From Serripes groenlandicus (lineage: Eukaryota; Mollusca; Bivalvia; Cardiida; Cardiidae), in NCBI GenBank assembly GCA_031761405.1, contig JASEVX010000017.1, forward strand, positions 7,861,668 to 7,925,667: 64,000 nt of DNA, given 5' to 3'. The translations under genes were made by a program, and so were the position numbers. The notes under the pieces are model-generated. The model ran no database searches, was not told the DNA's origin, and was given only the letters and a program-made list of their open reading frames with translations. This document shows, one piece after another, positions 23,457 to 35,969 of this stretch (the stretch's first letter is position 1; each line of letters opens with the position of its first letter).

Positions 23457-23928
23457 CACTGCGTCATGAAGGTTTATTGTTCGTCACACAGACAATTGAA
23501 GTGGTTATAGTAGATACATAGCTATTATTGACATGTTAATCATGATCATACTTATTTTTATACGGTGATTTCTTTCCTAAAGACGATTGTCAATTTCATT
23601 CGACCCTTCCCTTTCATCTGCATCAGATATAACATAGATACTGTTACATTTCTGTTCTGGCATCACATTCATTCAAGTGAAACCACAAGTTGGACTACAA
23701 TTTAGGTTTTTGTAAACATATTCCATCTTAAACTCTTCCAAATGTAGGCGGCCATTGATTGTCTATGTTGAGATTTACATATGAAACATCTCACTTTTCC
23801 TCATAATGCATCTCATATATATTTTGATAGTTGACAATGACGATTAATATAGATTAATAGAGAGCAAGTTTTGATGGATATGACACATTTGAGCTCTAGA
23901 TAAGGTATATTATCCTTATTTGACGCTC

Positions 23929-24002
23929 AAACACTATGTTGTGGGAACTCAAAATAATAATCTCAGAGAAATAATTATTTTGAGAACCCATAACGTAGGG
24001 TT
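23929..24002. mobile_element. Small hairpin MITE, copy c
   Basis: Arms read ACACTATGTTGTGGGAACTC and GAGAACCCATAACGTAGGGT. It is about 235 bp upstream of the P2X7-like start codon. Confidence 0.55.
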
Positions 24003-24237
24003 TAGTTAAAGAGTACCAAGAGTCAAAAACAAAAATTTGACTATCAAAAAAATAAGGTTTGAATAATAACGAAAGACAAAAAAAAAGAAAAAAAAAGGTT
24101 TTTTAGTATGACAAAAATTAATTTTGTGTAATAAATTACGCTTTCGCGGAAAATCCCGAGTGCGAAATGTAAAAAACAATTTCACTTCCGGTTTTACAAT
24201 GATGACGTCAGAGGGGAGAGTCGTTTCAGTTTCAATA

Positions 24238-26056
24238 ATGGCGGATGAGTTAAACTACGGAGCTTTAAACGAAGAATTATACTGTTCGTCGTCTTCTTTC
24301 GAAGAAAACAGTGATGATTCATCAATTTACAGTGATACAGATGACCTAGGCAACGATCTAGTACCTTTAGGAATCAGGCCATACCAGTTTGAGCCAGTTA
24401 AACAGTCTGAAACGAGCGGCGAGTCTGAAGACGACGAAGCAAGACAAGAACTTGTTGGTGATGAATGGTTCGTTCTATTTTCAGTAAAAAAGTATAGATA
24501 ATATGCGTGAATATATAATAATGTTTATAAAAGATTCTTTTAAGAAGCATTTTAAACTTAATTATTTAGATCTAGATCTACTTTTAGTTCGATTTCTGTT
24601 CATTTTGACGGGGAATATTTTTTTCCACATACGTACCTGTTTGAACCATGTACGAACACTCCGAAAGTGTATATTTCGATGTAAATAAAATCAGACACAA
24701 CATGATACAGTTCTATGACTTTCTGATAAATGAAAAACAAATATCAGTACGAAATAACGATAGACGAGGCCGGTCCCCACCCAGTTATTTTTAATTTTCA
24801 CTTTTGATGACTGTATATTATATATAATTTAATCTAACAATGGGTTAAGATCTGTTCATCTTAGATGTGCGCTACCATCGAACTATTGCATTTATTGTAA
24901 TCTGTACATGTCAACAATGTGTCTCAAATGATCATTATTATTACTTATAGAAGTTTCAAGAAACATTACATAATATGAATGCACCTCTTCATATTTAGTA
25001 GGTGGTCGAGTAACTTGAGTACTTATAATACAAACCCTTGGCTTACACACAGCAAAATAAAAAGCATATTATCTTACTGTACTTCTATGTAAGCTGACAG
25101 GGGTTACTCTTAAAGCCGCATAATACCGGTTAATACAAATAATACTGGTGAACTAATTATGATAATTGACAGGTGCAGTTGTACAAATTTTTTGCCAATG
25201 GCTACAGCTGCAGAAACATTCCACAAGTAACTGCTATATTGGATGAGTATATTGAGGAAAGTAACACTGATGTATCCTGTATTACAGAGCATCCAGGTTT
25301 TGCCAGTGCCTGCCTTGACAGATATGTTCTTCAAATAGCCTACTTGCAGTATAGACAGCAGTATGGAGAGAATGATATTGATGAAAATAAGTAAGTATCA
25401 TAATATATGAACCATCTAGAAATTGAAAGTTGTTGAAATTTTTAATTGGTTGTTTAGTGTTTAACTCCACTTTCAATAATTTTTCCACATTATACCGCAG
25501 CATTTCTAACTCTACTTTCAATAATTTGTCCACATTATACCGCAGCATTTCTTGTGTAAGTTACAAGTACTACTGGTCTATTTATCCTGAAACCAGCAAT
25601 TCTGTGGAAATGCTAACCCTGCAACTCTGAGCACAGACAAGGGCAGCAATTCATTAAATTGTTAAGTATTTGGTATGACTCGGCCGATTTTCATAGAATA
25701 TAGACAACTCACAAATGGTGAGATACTCATAGGCTGGTTTACATCTAACAAAACTTGGTTACCTATATATGTTGCACATATTCTCCAGTGTAATGGTCCA
25801 AATGATATATGTGTATTACATGAGAAATTAATTGTCACACATGGACAGGCATGTTACTGGCAATTCCAATTTTTTAAGCAAATTATCCAATTGTATTTCC
25901 AGAAGGAAGCGCTTCACAGCCTACAGACAGTTGGCAAGATGGTGCTGGGGATTTTTGGGGAAAGATGTTCGGGTAGTTCTGCCATCATGTGCTGTGTGTA
26001 AGATACGAGAAACATTTCCCTCTGGTGACTATGAGGGGTTCCACTTTGCAGGATGA
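24238..26056 (+). pseudogene. P2X7-C-terminal-like (P2RX7 intracellular-domain family) gene, frameshifted
   Basis: Three exons can be joined: 24238-24467 (M-A-D-E-L-N-Y-G, donor AATG|GTTCTA), 25173-25390 (acceptor TTGACAG, donor AATAA|GTAAGT) and 25903-26056 (acceptor TTTCCAG, stop TGA). Exon 1 is acidic and Ser-rich and ends in the family's P-Y-x-F-E-P motif. The first join restores D-E-W-C-S-C, the start of the Cys cluster. Exon 2 shows C-I-T-E-H-P-G-F and Y-L-Q-Y-R-Q-Q-Y-G; exon 3 shows T-A-Y-R-Q-L-A-R-W and V-V-L-P-S-C-A-V. These are hallmarks of the invertebrate proteins that resemble the zinc-binding cytoplasmic tail of P2X7 but lack the channel. In exon 2, about 16 bases are missing after P-M-A-T, removing the E-x-x-C part and shifting the frame. 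Also, the expected fourth Cys is Phe. So this copy looks dead unless an unseen exon compensates. Confidence 0.72.
25470..25665. repeat. SINE-body fragment in P2X7-like intron 2
   Basis: Two tandem copies of CTTTCAATAATTT(T/G)TCCACATTATACCGCAGC are followed by GTAAGTTACAAGTACTACTG. The last phrase matches 49200-49220 (GTAAGTTACCAGCACTACTT), so this is a relic of the same SINE. Confidence 0.5.
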
Positions 26057-27212
26057 AATGGGTGTTTTAATGCCAGTTATAGACTTTATTTTGTGAAGCA
26101 TCAGTAACTGGTTGTTATATTATGGTAAAGGGTATTATTGTGTTAAAAAAAGTAATACGTGTGAAAGCTTGAGCCGAAGCACGCCTATAGGTTACACATA
26201 CGAACACATCATACGAGATCAAAACAACGAGAATTCAGTACAATCTTACTGTTTTTCACATATCAAATCTCAACCCCATAGCACTTTTTTTCGGCCATTT
26301 TGCTTCCGGTCTTACTGGTGAATGTAGAGCGCCTATGTAATAGAGAGTGAGAGCGCCTATGTAATAGAGATTGCCAAATGTGACGTCATTGCAACGAAAA
26401 GTAACGTCATTGTAAGGCAAGTAATAAATAAATAACAAAAGGAAAACGACAGGAATGGTAGGAAAAGATAGTTTGACTCGTCACAAATGGATTTCATTCA
26501 CTGGAAGGACTTTATGAAGGCTAAGTCGACTATTCTTTTGTACCTGTCATCATTATTTCATGGATTTTATATCTTTGCAATATAGAGAAGCAATAAACAC
26601 TTGAAAATGATTGTAAATAATTTCAACGGAAGTTATCGTTCGTTACACTGGCCTCGGATATTATTTTAACTGAAAAGGACGAACAATTCTGTTTCTGTAT
26701 CGGCATAGCTTCATTTCAAGGTAAGCTATTTATTATATCAATAATTTGCTTAAAAATATAACTTCATTTCTAAATTATTTGTTATATCTGTTGGGAACGA
26801 TCCACGATGCTTTCGTCACATCGCGTGACGTCACATGGTGTGTATCGTTTATGACTGTATCTGTCATTTGAAGCCGAAGCCGTCTTGTCAAATGTTGACT
26901 CCACTCAAGAAAATAGCTATTAAAACTATCATATCTTCGACTGTCTAGTTGTATTGACTTTAAGACGTTTATCTATTTATTGCAGTAAATGTAGCAAACA
27001 AACAAAACTACAGTCAATTTCAAATTATTTGCCTTCAATTTACATTATTTTTTTACATTGTACAGTTTAACAGTTTATGTCTATGACCTAGTCTTTGTCA
27101 AATCATGAAAGTATGACCAGAATCAGTTCACCCTGATTTTGGGGTATACATAGTAAATGTCTTAATGTCTATATCCTCCAACCTGAAAGAGAGGAAAACA
27201 CTTTCATGCCTT
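26057..27212. other. No recognisable gene; short direct repeat
   Basis: A ~24-bp unit (GAGCGCCTATGTAATAGAGA) is present twice near 26328-26371. Otherwise AT-rich single-copy-looking sequence. ATCGCGTGACGTCACATGG near 26820 contains a perfect CRE-like TGACGTCA but has no gene next to it. Confidence 0.35.
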
Positions 27213-27757
27213 CAAATGAGTCTATTGTTTTAAAGAAATGATGTTATATGTGGACTATCAGTAAAACACATAACTTTTCTTTCAATAGGCTGAATTTCTA
27301 GTAGTTTCATATTTTTTTTTATCCAAAATTTGTTTATTGATCAAACTCAAATGAGTCCATTGTTTTAAAGGAATGATGTCATATGTGGGCTATCAATAAA
27401 ACACATTACTTTTCTTTCATCAGGCTGAATTTCTAGTAGATTTATCTTTTTTTTATCCAAAATGTGTTTATTGATCAAACTCAAATGAGTCCATTGTTTT
27501 AAAGAAATGATGTCATATATATGTGGACTATCAGTAAAACACATTACTTGTCTTTCAACAGGCTGCATTTCTAGTAGATTCATCTTTTTTTTTAACCAAA
27601 ATGTGTTTATTGATCAAACTCAAATGAGTCATGATTGTTTAAAAGAAATGATGTCATATGGGGGCTATCAGTAAAACACTTTACTTTTCTTTCAACAGGC
27701 TGAATTTCTAGTAGTTTCCTTCTTTTTTTTTTTATCCAAAATGTGTTTATTGATCAG
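27213..27757. repeat. Tandem array, ~134-bp unit, four copies
   Basis: CAAATGAGTC recurs at about 27213, 27348, 27482 and 27621. Each unit contains AAAGAAATGATGTCATATG, CAGTAAAACACATTACTTTT, a T-rich run and TGTTTATTGATCA. Copies are about 90% alike. Confidence 0.8.
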
Positions 27758-27779
27758 ATTGGACAAACTTGGTACTAAG

Positions 27780-27990
27780 CATTTTAAACATTATTTTCAC
27801 TAGGTTATTTTAAATACTCTGCATGTATGTATTCAAACAATATTTGAAAAAGATTCAACATCTATTGACAGCACTATTTTCATACTTGGGAGCACAACAA
27901 CCAATGATGTCATAGAACTCTTCAAATTGAAGAGCAAATGCAAAATAAAAGCCTTTTACGGTCACCGATTTAGGTCCGTCTATGAAACAG
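27780..27990 (+). repeat. Dispersed repeat, inverted partner of 33390-33600
   Basis: The phrases TTTTCACTAGGTTATTT, CTGCATGTATGTATT and GGTCACCGATTTAGGTCC reappear in reverse complement at 33390-33600 inside the hAT-like element. Since that copy lies within an element, this one may be a fragment of another hAT-like insertion. Confidence 0.6.
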
Positions 27991-29668
27991 GGCAATGTAC
28001 ACTAACTATATCAAACTCAAATAAGGTAAAAACAAACTGAGCATTGAAATCTGTAGATAAAGAGGATCAATCTCTTTTTAAATTCAACAAACACTCAAAA
28101 TACTTTTTATTCAAATAAATTTGTATAAACATTTTGGTTGAACAATAAAGAAAACGTAATCTGTTTTTCAACAGAAAAAGGCTATAAGGCAGTTCATAAT
28201 TAATGTCAGTTATGTTAGTCACCCAGTGACCTCACATAAGTGTTCTGTCCTCTGATATAACTGAAATACCACAGAAATGTATCTGTTTTCTATGTAATTT
28301 ATTGTGAAATCCATTTTTCTGTGTGAAATTGTATAATCTATACAATAGAAATGGTAAAATTTAAATTGGTATACATTCATTGTAACAAAAAATTTCTTAT
28401 ACTTTACTGGTAATAAAAGTACACATATTTTCATGAACTGCTGCTCAAAATAAAAACCTATACTGTAGTTTAATGGTAAAACACCTGGTCTAACAAGAGT
28501 TCTAAGGTCAAATCTCAGCAGGTACATGTTTTGAAAGAGGCAACTAAACTTAACAATGTATACATGAAACAATTATGTTGTGGGGAGTTGTCTTACTTAA
28601 ACACTTATTACATTTTTATCCAGGCTTCTAGTGAAAATAGTTTACTCCCTGTACCCTTTTCAAAAGCTTTTATAATTGAGCAATAACAATTAAAAAAAGG
28701 AATGGTTATCAACATTGATAACTCTGAGAATCTGTACATGTTCAAGGATTGATCCAGCTTTGATAACCGTTCTAATATCAAAGTTTTAACGAAATTTATA
28801 CATCATATTTTTATAATAGAGCAATTTTAACATGATCACTAACAATGTTAAATTATTGCAAATTCTTCTGGAAAATCCATTTCTCTGTTTGTACTTTTTA
28901 TAATTTCTTTATTTGCTATAAACATACTGTTTATTGTTTTATGCAATAAAATGTATATTGAATATATTGATCAGATCTTATATTATCCATTTTTTTTTCA
29001 AACAACATATTTCAGATACATGTATATATATTCAGTAACTGTTGTTGACACTAAGTCTGGTACTTATTAACAAATAATCTGATGCTGTTTTCATGTTTTA
29101 CAAATTAAAAACCAGAAAAGGAGATAGGTGTTCAAAGTGAAAATGTTGTTGAATAGGAACATATTGTTCATTTTGGATATGTTCATTTTGGATCAATTAC
29201 ACCATTCCGACAATGTATTCGGATTAGTCACAGAAATCAAGTAATTTACATCAGACAAGGCCGGCTAAACTTTAACCTTTCCAACATACATCATTATAAA
29301 TGGGACTTTTGAAAATATTTGTCAAAAATTACATTTTTCTCAGTCATCTTAAATTGTCTCAAGATTATACATTCAGCCAGATCATGCAAAGTTAGCCATC
29401 TGCCTTGTAAGATTGTTGTGTGGAGTAATGTTAAGCGCAAGTCATTCAATCAACCATGGTAAGAGTCAGTTTTCAATTATATGTATTACTAGTTTACAAA
29501 TAACTGGCATTTGTAAAAATAAATCAGAACATTCTTCAATGCCTTCTAGTGTTGTTTTCCATCAACATCCTTGGAAATCTTACAGTCTATTACAATCCTG
29601 ATCTAATAAAAAATAAAACAGATATATATGTACAAATTAAACTTAAATGCATGCTAAGTTTCGTTTTT
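27991..29668. other. No recognisable gene; weak tRNA-like relic
   Basis: At 28463-28530 the stretch CTGTAGTTTAATGGTAAAAC then GTCAAATCTCAGCAGGTAC resembles an eroded tRNA (A box and T arm present, acceptor stem poor). Nothing else identifiable; several frames of 60-117 codons lack splice or family support. Confidence 0.3.
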
Positions 29669-30922
29669 ATGCCCCCACGGAATCTCCGATTCGGGGGGCA
29701 TATAGTTTTTGGCCTGTCTGTTGGTCTGTCTGTCTGTTGGTCTGTCTGTCTGCACAAAAAAAACTTTAACCTTGGCCATTACTTTTGAACCATAACAGGT
29801 ACGGCTACCATATTTCACATGTGTATTCCTTGTGACATGACCTTTCTGTCAGTACCAAAATGTTTGACCTTGCGACCTTGACCTTTGACCTAGAGGTTGC
29901 CATTCTCGAAAAAAACTTTAACCTTGGCCATTACTTTTGAACCATAACAGATACGGCTACCATATTTCACATGTGTATTCCTTGTGACATGACCTTTCTG
30001 TCAGTACCAACATTTTTGACCTTGCGACCTTGACCTTTGACCTAGATGTTGCCATACTAAAAAAAACCTTTATCCTTGGCCATTTCTTTTGAACCATAAC
30101 AGGTACGGCTACCATATTTCACATGTGTATTCCTTGTGACATGACCTTTCTGTCAGTACCAACATTTTTGACCTTGCGACCTTGACCTTTGACCTAGATG
30201 TTGCCATTCTCGAAAAAAACTTTAACCTTGGCCATTACTTTTGAACCATAACAGATACGGCTACCATATTTCACATGTGTATTCCTTGTGACTTGACCTT
30301 TCTGTCAGTACCAACATTTTTCACCTTGCGACCTTGACCTTGACCTAGATGTTGCCATTCTCGAAAAAAACTTTAACCTTGGCCCTTTCTTTTGAACCAT
30401 AACAGGTATGGCTACCATATTTCACATGTGTATTCCTTGTGACATGACCTTTCTGTCAGTACCTTGCGACCTTGACCTTGACCTAGATGTTGCCATTCTC
30501 GAAAAAAACTTTAACCTTGGCCATTACTTTTGAACCATAACAGGTATGGCTACCATATTTCACATGTCAGTACCAACATTTTTGACCTTGCGACCTTGAC
30601 CTTTGACCTAGATGTTGCCATTCTCGAAAAAAACTTTAACCTTGGCCATTACTTTTGAACCATAACAGATACGGCTACCATATTTCACATGTGTATTCCT
30701 TGTGACATGACCTTTCTGTCAGTACCAACATTTTTGACCTTGCGACCTTTACCTTTGACCTAGATGTTGCCATTCTCAATTTTTTTTTTAACCTTCCCCA
30801 CTACTTTTGAACAATAACAGGTAATGCTACCATATTTCACATGTGTATACCTTGCGACCTTGACCTTTGACCTAGATGTTGCCATTGGGGGGCATCAGTG
30901 TTTCACAAACACATCTTGTTTT
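29669..30922 (+). repeat. Mollusc dispersed repeat with internal ~155-bp minisatellite
   Basis: Opens TGCCCCCACGGAATCTCCGA then TTCGGGGGGCATATAG, and closes GGGGGGCATCAGTGTTTCAC then AAACACATCTTG. Between them, seven to eight imperfect units carry CCTTGGCCATTACTTTTGAA, CATATTTCACATGTGTATTC, GACCTTTCTGTCAGTACC and GACCTTGACCTTTGACCTAG. Some units are shortened. A (TCTG)n-like tract (29715-29752) precedes them. I recall these end sequences from many bivalve genomes. Confidence 0.75.
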
Positions 30923-32210
30923 CAATATGTTTTTCAAATTCTGTTTTTGTAACTTAAATTTCTACAATTTGCCTATTAATTTGTTTCTTGTTGGGGGACA
31001 GACAGTGCTTAATTAATTGTTCTTGCTTTCACACGACCTAGGCTTTGCCTATTAACATATTAAATAATAAACTTGAAAGTTTTTAATTGTTATTTATACG
31101 AAAAAAAAACATGAATGGGTTTTTTCGCTTATAGATAACAGGTGTGAGATTTTTTTTTATTTTTTTTCAATAACCCATGAAACTTTCTGAAATGAAACTG
31201 GAAAAATTCAATGGGGGCCGCCATTTTGGATATGTTTAAAATGCGGCCGGTCCGACGTATAAAACACAGTTTGAAAAATATTGTCGTCTAGTCAATCATT
31301 ATTAATTCTGAATCGATGTTTAAGCTAATAAAAGAACTGCGTAATTTCGTGTGAACAGACAATTTTAAGAAAAAGCGAAAAATGCGTGAAACTGAGAATG
31401 AAATATTTTGTTCCAGTTTGTCAAAATAGCCGACTAGTACCGTACTAATTAAGGTGATCTAGACGTACGCCATTTATAGTAAAGCGCTTTACAGACACAA
31501 CGAAAAATTGCCGTTTGAAATCTTAAATTTTACTGTATCCCGAATAATGACGACTTAAGACGTATCTGGTGAAATATTTAAATAGAAACAACTCCAATGT
31601 ATCGTCTAAAGTGTTGGTAAGTAGGCCTAACATTATATTGTAAAGATGTCGGCAGTTTTCGCGAAAATCTTCAATCATGACTGTCGGACCACAAATTCTT
31701 CGAACTGACAAATATTCAAACACATTCTCATTTTCAACCATCTGATTACTTTTACAACCTGGACTACACTACATTTACATTACAGTTGGGAATTATGCAA
31801 TAAGATATAGTGAAAGAGAGTGGGATACATTTTAATTTTAATGGTACTGTGGCAAATATACAGTGTAGCGAATCCGACTTGTAGTTATCCAAAGTTGTGT
31901 CCCTTTGTTTAATTAGATCCATTTGTATAAACAACAAAAAGGAAAAATTAATTCTGGTTAGTACAGGTTTAAATATCCTATAAACTAAAGCCTTGAGATT
32001 TTTAAGAATCAGATACATGCATATATGGTCATTGCTCACAATGCATACCCAGCCTGTTGTTTATTTTCTTTATAATTTACCCTTTCCCACATACAATAAA
32101 GATGCAGCAGAGACTTTGAAGTTATTAAGTCCGAAAGATCTAGATTCAGCTAACCAAGTGTTCAAAACAGCTAAATTAGTTATCGCTTGAGTCTACAGCA
32201 GTACAAAAAC
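30923..32210. other. No recognisable gene; MITE end fragment
   Basis: Contains a lone MITE end (TACCCTTTCCCACATACA, 32078-32095, with GCAGCAGAGACTTTGAAG after it). A GGGGGCCGCCATTTTGGATA stretch at 31215 resembles the block in the 407-836 insertion. A 72-codon minus frame at 31523-31741 has no family match. Confidence 0.35.
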
Positions 32211-33903
32211 CAGGGCTGTACAAATCCCATAGCCCGACGCCCGGGACAAGTGATAAATCGCATCGGGCAAGTCGCTAATTGTAACATCTCAGTCCCGGAC
32301 AAGTGGCATTTTCCAAAAATCCACGTCCCATTATATCAACCCATTTACGTAACAGTGAATGTAAATTACTGTGTCTGGTAGCCCGGCTTAATTACTAACA
32401 CACATGTCTGTCGTGTATAAATTTGACTGTATGTTACATGCGAAAAACCACTCGCGCGTGACCATAACAAATCAATAACAGTAGGCGGAGTTACCCACCT
32501 GTCAGATCGAGTGATTTCAGCCAACCGAATTGCGTCAGTAATAGTCGATTAACGTGATATATATGTATCCAATAAGGCTGTCCAATCATAAGTGACAATT
32601 GTTCCTTGGGGCTGTGTTATTTCATGAAAGCTAGGGAATTACCTATGGAACGGTCTCATTAAAATATTCCCTTAAATGTATTTTGATCCATATTTCTACT
32701 TTCGGTATGCGATGTTTGCAAACTGGTGCAAACCGGTTCAGAAAGACTTGTAAGAAATTTTCGCCATGCAGAAGTTAATAAAATAAATTCGATCCAAATT
32801 AAAGACAATACGACAACTGCTAAAAATTATCTTGCCGTTTATCAATTTGAAATACCTTCAAGATCGACATAATATTCGTAATATCAGGGACACAAAGAAA
32901 ATTGTTTGGAATGAAATATATAATTGATTCCCCCCGAGTATGATAATTGCCCAATCACGGCTTTGTTTACCAAAATTAATTAGCATAAATGGCGGGAAAA
33001 AAAAATCATATGACTTAATAGTTGCGATTTCATTGGATGAATGACGTTCGCGACCTGACGACCCCGATGTTTACATTCAACGCTGTTTACCGATTTCTAA
33101 TTCTCAAAGTAGGGAACCATGATTAACATTGCGCAATCATCAAAATGGCGGCTATGCTGCGAATAATACCTCAACACCAATCTGACTAAATGTAAATGCG
33201 TAGCAATAATGGGAGATGATTTTAATGAGATTGACCGCAACACATGAAACAAATTTAACGTTTTGTTGTCTTTCATTTTTGAAATTTTAATATTTAATAA
33301 CTACATAAATACCTGATAAATTTGACTTGGTTAATAAAATTGAATTTATCAATGTCTTTCTTTGTTAAACTGACCCTGGTATCGAACACTGCCCTGTTTC
33401 GGTGAGGGACCTAAATCGGTGACCTTATTATTTTGTTATCTTCAATTTGAAAAGTGCTATTGCATCATTTGACTATGTTGTCTCAAGTTTAACATTTCTG
33501 ACAATAGATTTTGAATCTTTTGTAAATATGGATAAAATACATACATTTTATGCAGAATATTTCAAATAACCTAGTGAAAAATAATCTCTTTTCCAAATTT
33601 CATTTTTTTTAACTGAATGCTGCACTACAGGTCTTTTGCAATAATGTTATTTGAATTGATCACTACCCTTAAATCATGTACTCTTAATGTTATCTTTATA
33701 CAGAACTAGAAAATAACTCACTAAAAAACAAATAAAACACTCAAGAAACCGCGATCCGGGCTACCACACAATTCTTAAATTTGTCGCATGTTAAACTTGG
33801 TTTGCAGAAAAGTGGGACAAGTGAGAATCTTAGCAGGACAAGTGGTATTCTGAAAGTCACTTGTCCTGGACAAGTGGCTGATTTTTTTTTTTGTACAGCC
33901 CTG
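32211..33903. mobile_element. hAT-like non-autonomous element
   Basis: Inverted ends CAGGGCTGTACAAA (left) and TTTGTACAGCCCTG (right). CAG(G/T)G-type ends are typical of hAT transposons. Subterminal GGACAAGTG motifs are clustered at both ends (about three left, five right, inverted), the kind of repeated site hAT transposases bind. The flanks share only AAAAC, so an 8-bp target duplication is not clean. No transposase frame inside. Confidence 0.65.
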
Positions 33904-35144
33904 AAAACCAAATGAAAAGTATTTATAGACAAAGACCATGGCTGTATTCATATTAAACTAACTAACCGAACACTAGGTCATGTACTATAAAAGCTATTAT
34001 TAAACTGGTTGATCCAGTTAACAAAATCCTAGTGTAAATACTGGTGTATTGCTATTGCGATAGAGAGGGAGACCCGTGTTATCGTCAAGCTTTTTTATAA
34101 ATTGTCTATTAGTAATATATCTATTTACATTTGAAACTTATTTTCAACAATTGAGTATATGATGGGTAAATTAACAATTTCTCTCGTGTCACATTATTTA
34201 TGTATTAAAATCCATCAAGGGGCTTGTGAATTGTTCCCAACTTCACATGTAATCAAATGAGTGTGGTATTTCAATGGTTAGATATTAATATTTTTCTGAT
34301 TATGTAAGATATGATTTAACATTGTGTAATCACACAGGAAACTTGTTATACTTGTGCCAAAATGACAAACATTTGTTTCTAGCTATGTTTTTATTTATAT
34401 TTCAGGTATATTCAGGCCACTTAATTTGTGTTCGACCAAGCAAGAAAAACCAATTTCCTGTCCCTGATATGGGTTATTTTAAATAGTAGACAACACCAGC
34501 AAGAAGACCTCTTGTAAGACGGCCAATTGAACTCAATGTCCCTGTACAGCTCGATACAGAAAATGATAAAGGCGTTAATTCCCATCATGGAATGCGATAC
34601 TAAGTCAAACCTGTCCTACACAGGCTACATTGGACCTCGTTTAGTGACCACTTATATACACATTACTAAGAATTCAGAAATTTCTAAATTAGTTTTTGCT
34701 GGGTGATAACATCATGGCTGTGAGAGGTTTTACTATAGCCGGTGATTTTTGTGCTAACATTCTAGATTTCATGAAGGGAAGGAAACAACTTTCATAAGCA
34801 GAGACAATAGAAACTTGATGGATCTGACAGCTACTGTCGGAGCATATTCATGTAGTGCTGGCAAATTTGTGATTAAAAAACTCTGAAAACAGAGCTTGGC
34901 ATAATAGTCATTGGAAAGAATAAATACTATTCTTTTAAGGACAGCAGTATTCAGAGAATCAATGATTGAAGAGGACACTTTAGATCAGATAATTCTGATT
35001 AACACTGAAAGTGTTTCGTTTTTTATTCATGGACTCGTAATCATATGAAATAAATCCAATCATAGCTGTTATCATTTAACGCATGAAGCAAATAAACTGA
35101 AAAATAAGCAAATTCTTAAAAAAATTGTAGCATATCTATTAGCG
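33904..35144. other. No recognisable gene
   Basis: AT-rich. A stretch near 34500-34600 (GACGGCCAATTGAACTCAAT) has somewhat higher GC, but no open frame with splice sites could be defended. Confidence 0.3.
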
Positions 35145-35353
35145 TTTTCTCACATAAATCAAACTACAGCAGACCTATTTGAAAACAACTCTGCAAAAAC
35201 CTGTGCAACATCTATCAAAGGCCATGTAATAATTGTATACAATAGAAAACATTATGACAAAAAGAGAAATTACTTGTCAGGATTTTCTGATTTTACAATA
35301 ATGTTATTTAAAGTTATAACTTCATCATTTTAAGTCATCTGCATGTGGGACAG
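35145..35353. mobile_element. Palindromic MITE relic (TTAA family)
   Basis: Begins TTTTCTCACATAAATC with CTACAGCAGACC after it. Ends CATGTGGGACAGGG at TTAA 35354-35357. The left end lacks TTAA. Confidence 0.5.
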
Positions 35354-35698
35354 GGTTAAACACTTATACATGCTTGAACATATAGCTTTGGGGAAAAACA
35401 TTTTATATTGTGACAAATGATAAATATAATTTGATGTTATTCCTGAAAAGAAAATATTTTTGGAAAGGAAGAAATTCATCATTATCAGCATGTTCTCCTT
35501 TTCCAACAATTTTCGAGAAAAAATTGGAATGCATCTCCTAATATAATATCTGTCCATAGAAAACTTTTTAAGGATGGAAGAATTTTTTCTAATAGGAGAA
35601 ATTTCTCCTTCCCTACAATTATTCAAGAAGTTGTCTGCTACTCTTCCACAGCCAAGCATTACAAGTTTTGAGCATTTTAATTTAACCTGTTACCTTAA

Positions 35699-35922
35699 CC
35701 CTTTCCCTCATATAGACGCTTTCTGACGCCTCTGCAGCAGACGGCTTTTTGAAAACATAGTGACAAAAGAAGAAATTGCACAAAACGTGCAATTTCTCCT
35801 TTTGCCACAATGTTTTTGTCACTTTTTGTCATAGGTTATCCATTCAATTATGAAGATTTTCCACGTTTTGACAAAATACTTTCGAAGTCGTCTGCTGCAG
35901 AATTGTCGTATGAGGGAAAGGG
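35699..35922. mobile_element. TTAA-flanked palindromic MITE, best-preserved copy (224 bp)
   Basis: TTAA at 35695-35698 and 35923-35926 flank inverted ends CCCTTTCCCTCATA and TATGAGGGAAAGGG. Inner pairs: CTGCAGCAGACGGCTTT against AAGTCGTCTGCTGCAG. A central perfect palindrome reads GAAATTGCACAAAACGTGCA then ATTTCTCC. TTAA target duplication plus CCC-starting ends fit the piggyBac superfamily (family knowledge); no transposase is encoded. Related full copies: 37807-38065, 39817-40037, 55397-55620. Confidence 0.8.
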
Positions 35923-35969
35923 TTAAAGTAAATTGTGTACATGTAAATTATTTTTAGATTCTTTCTTAG

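Noticed and set aside
24503..24688. Frame with spaced Cys residues as the missing P2X7-like Cys exon
   Set aside because: Spacing does not fit the family; the true Cys-cluster start (C-S-C) is at the beginning of the exon at 25173.
28463..28530. Functional tRNA gene
   Set aside because: The A-box and T-arm-like text is present but the acceptor stem does not pair well; treated as a relic.
28219..28572. 117-codon minus-strand frame
   Set aside because: Phe/Tyr/Leu-rich translation typical of AT-rich noncoding DNA; overlaps a tRNA-like relic.
31523..31741. 72-codon minus frame as a real exon
   Set aside because: Sequence looks protein-like in places but no splice partners or family could be identified.
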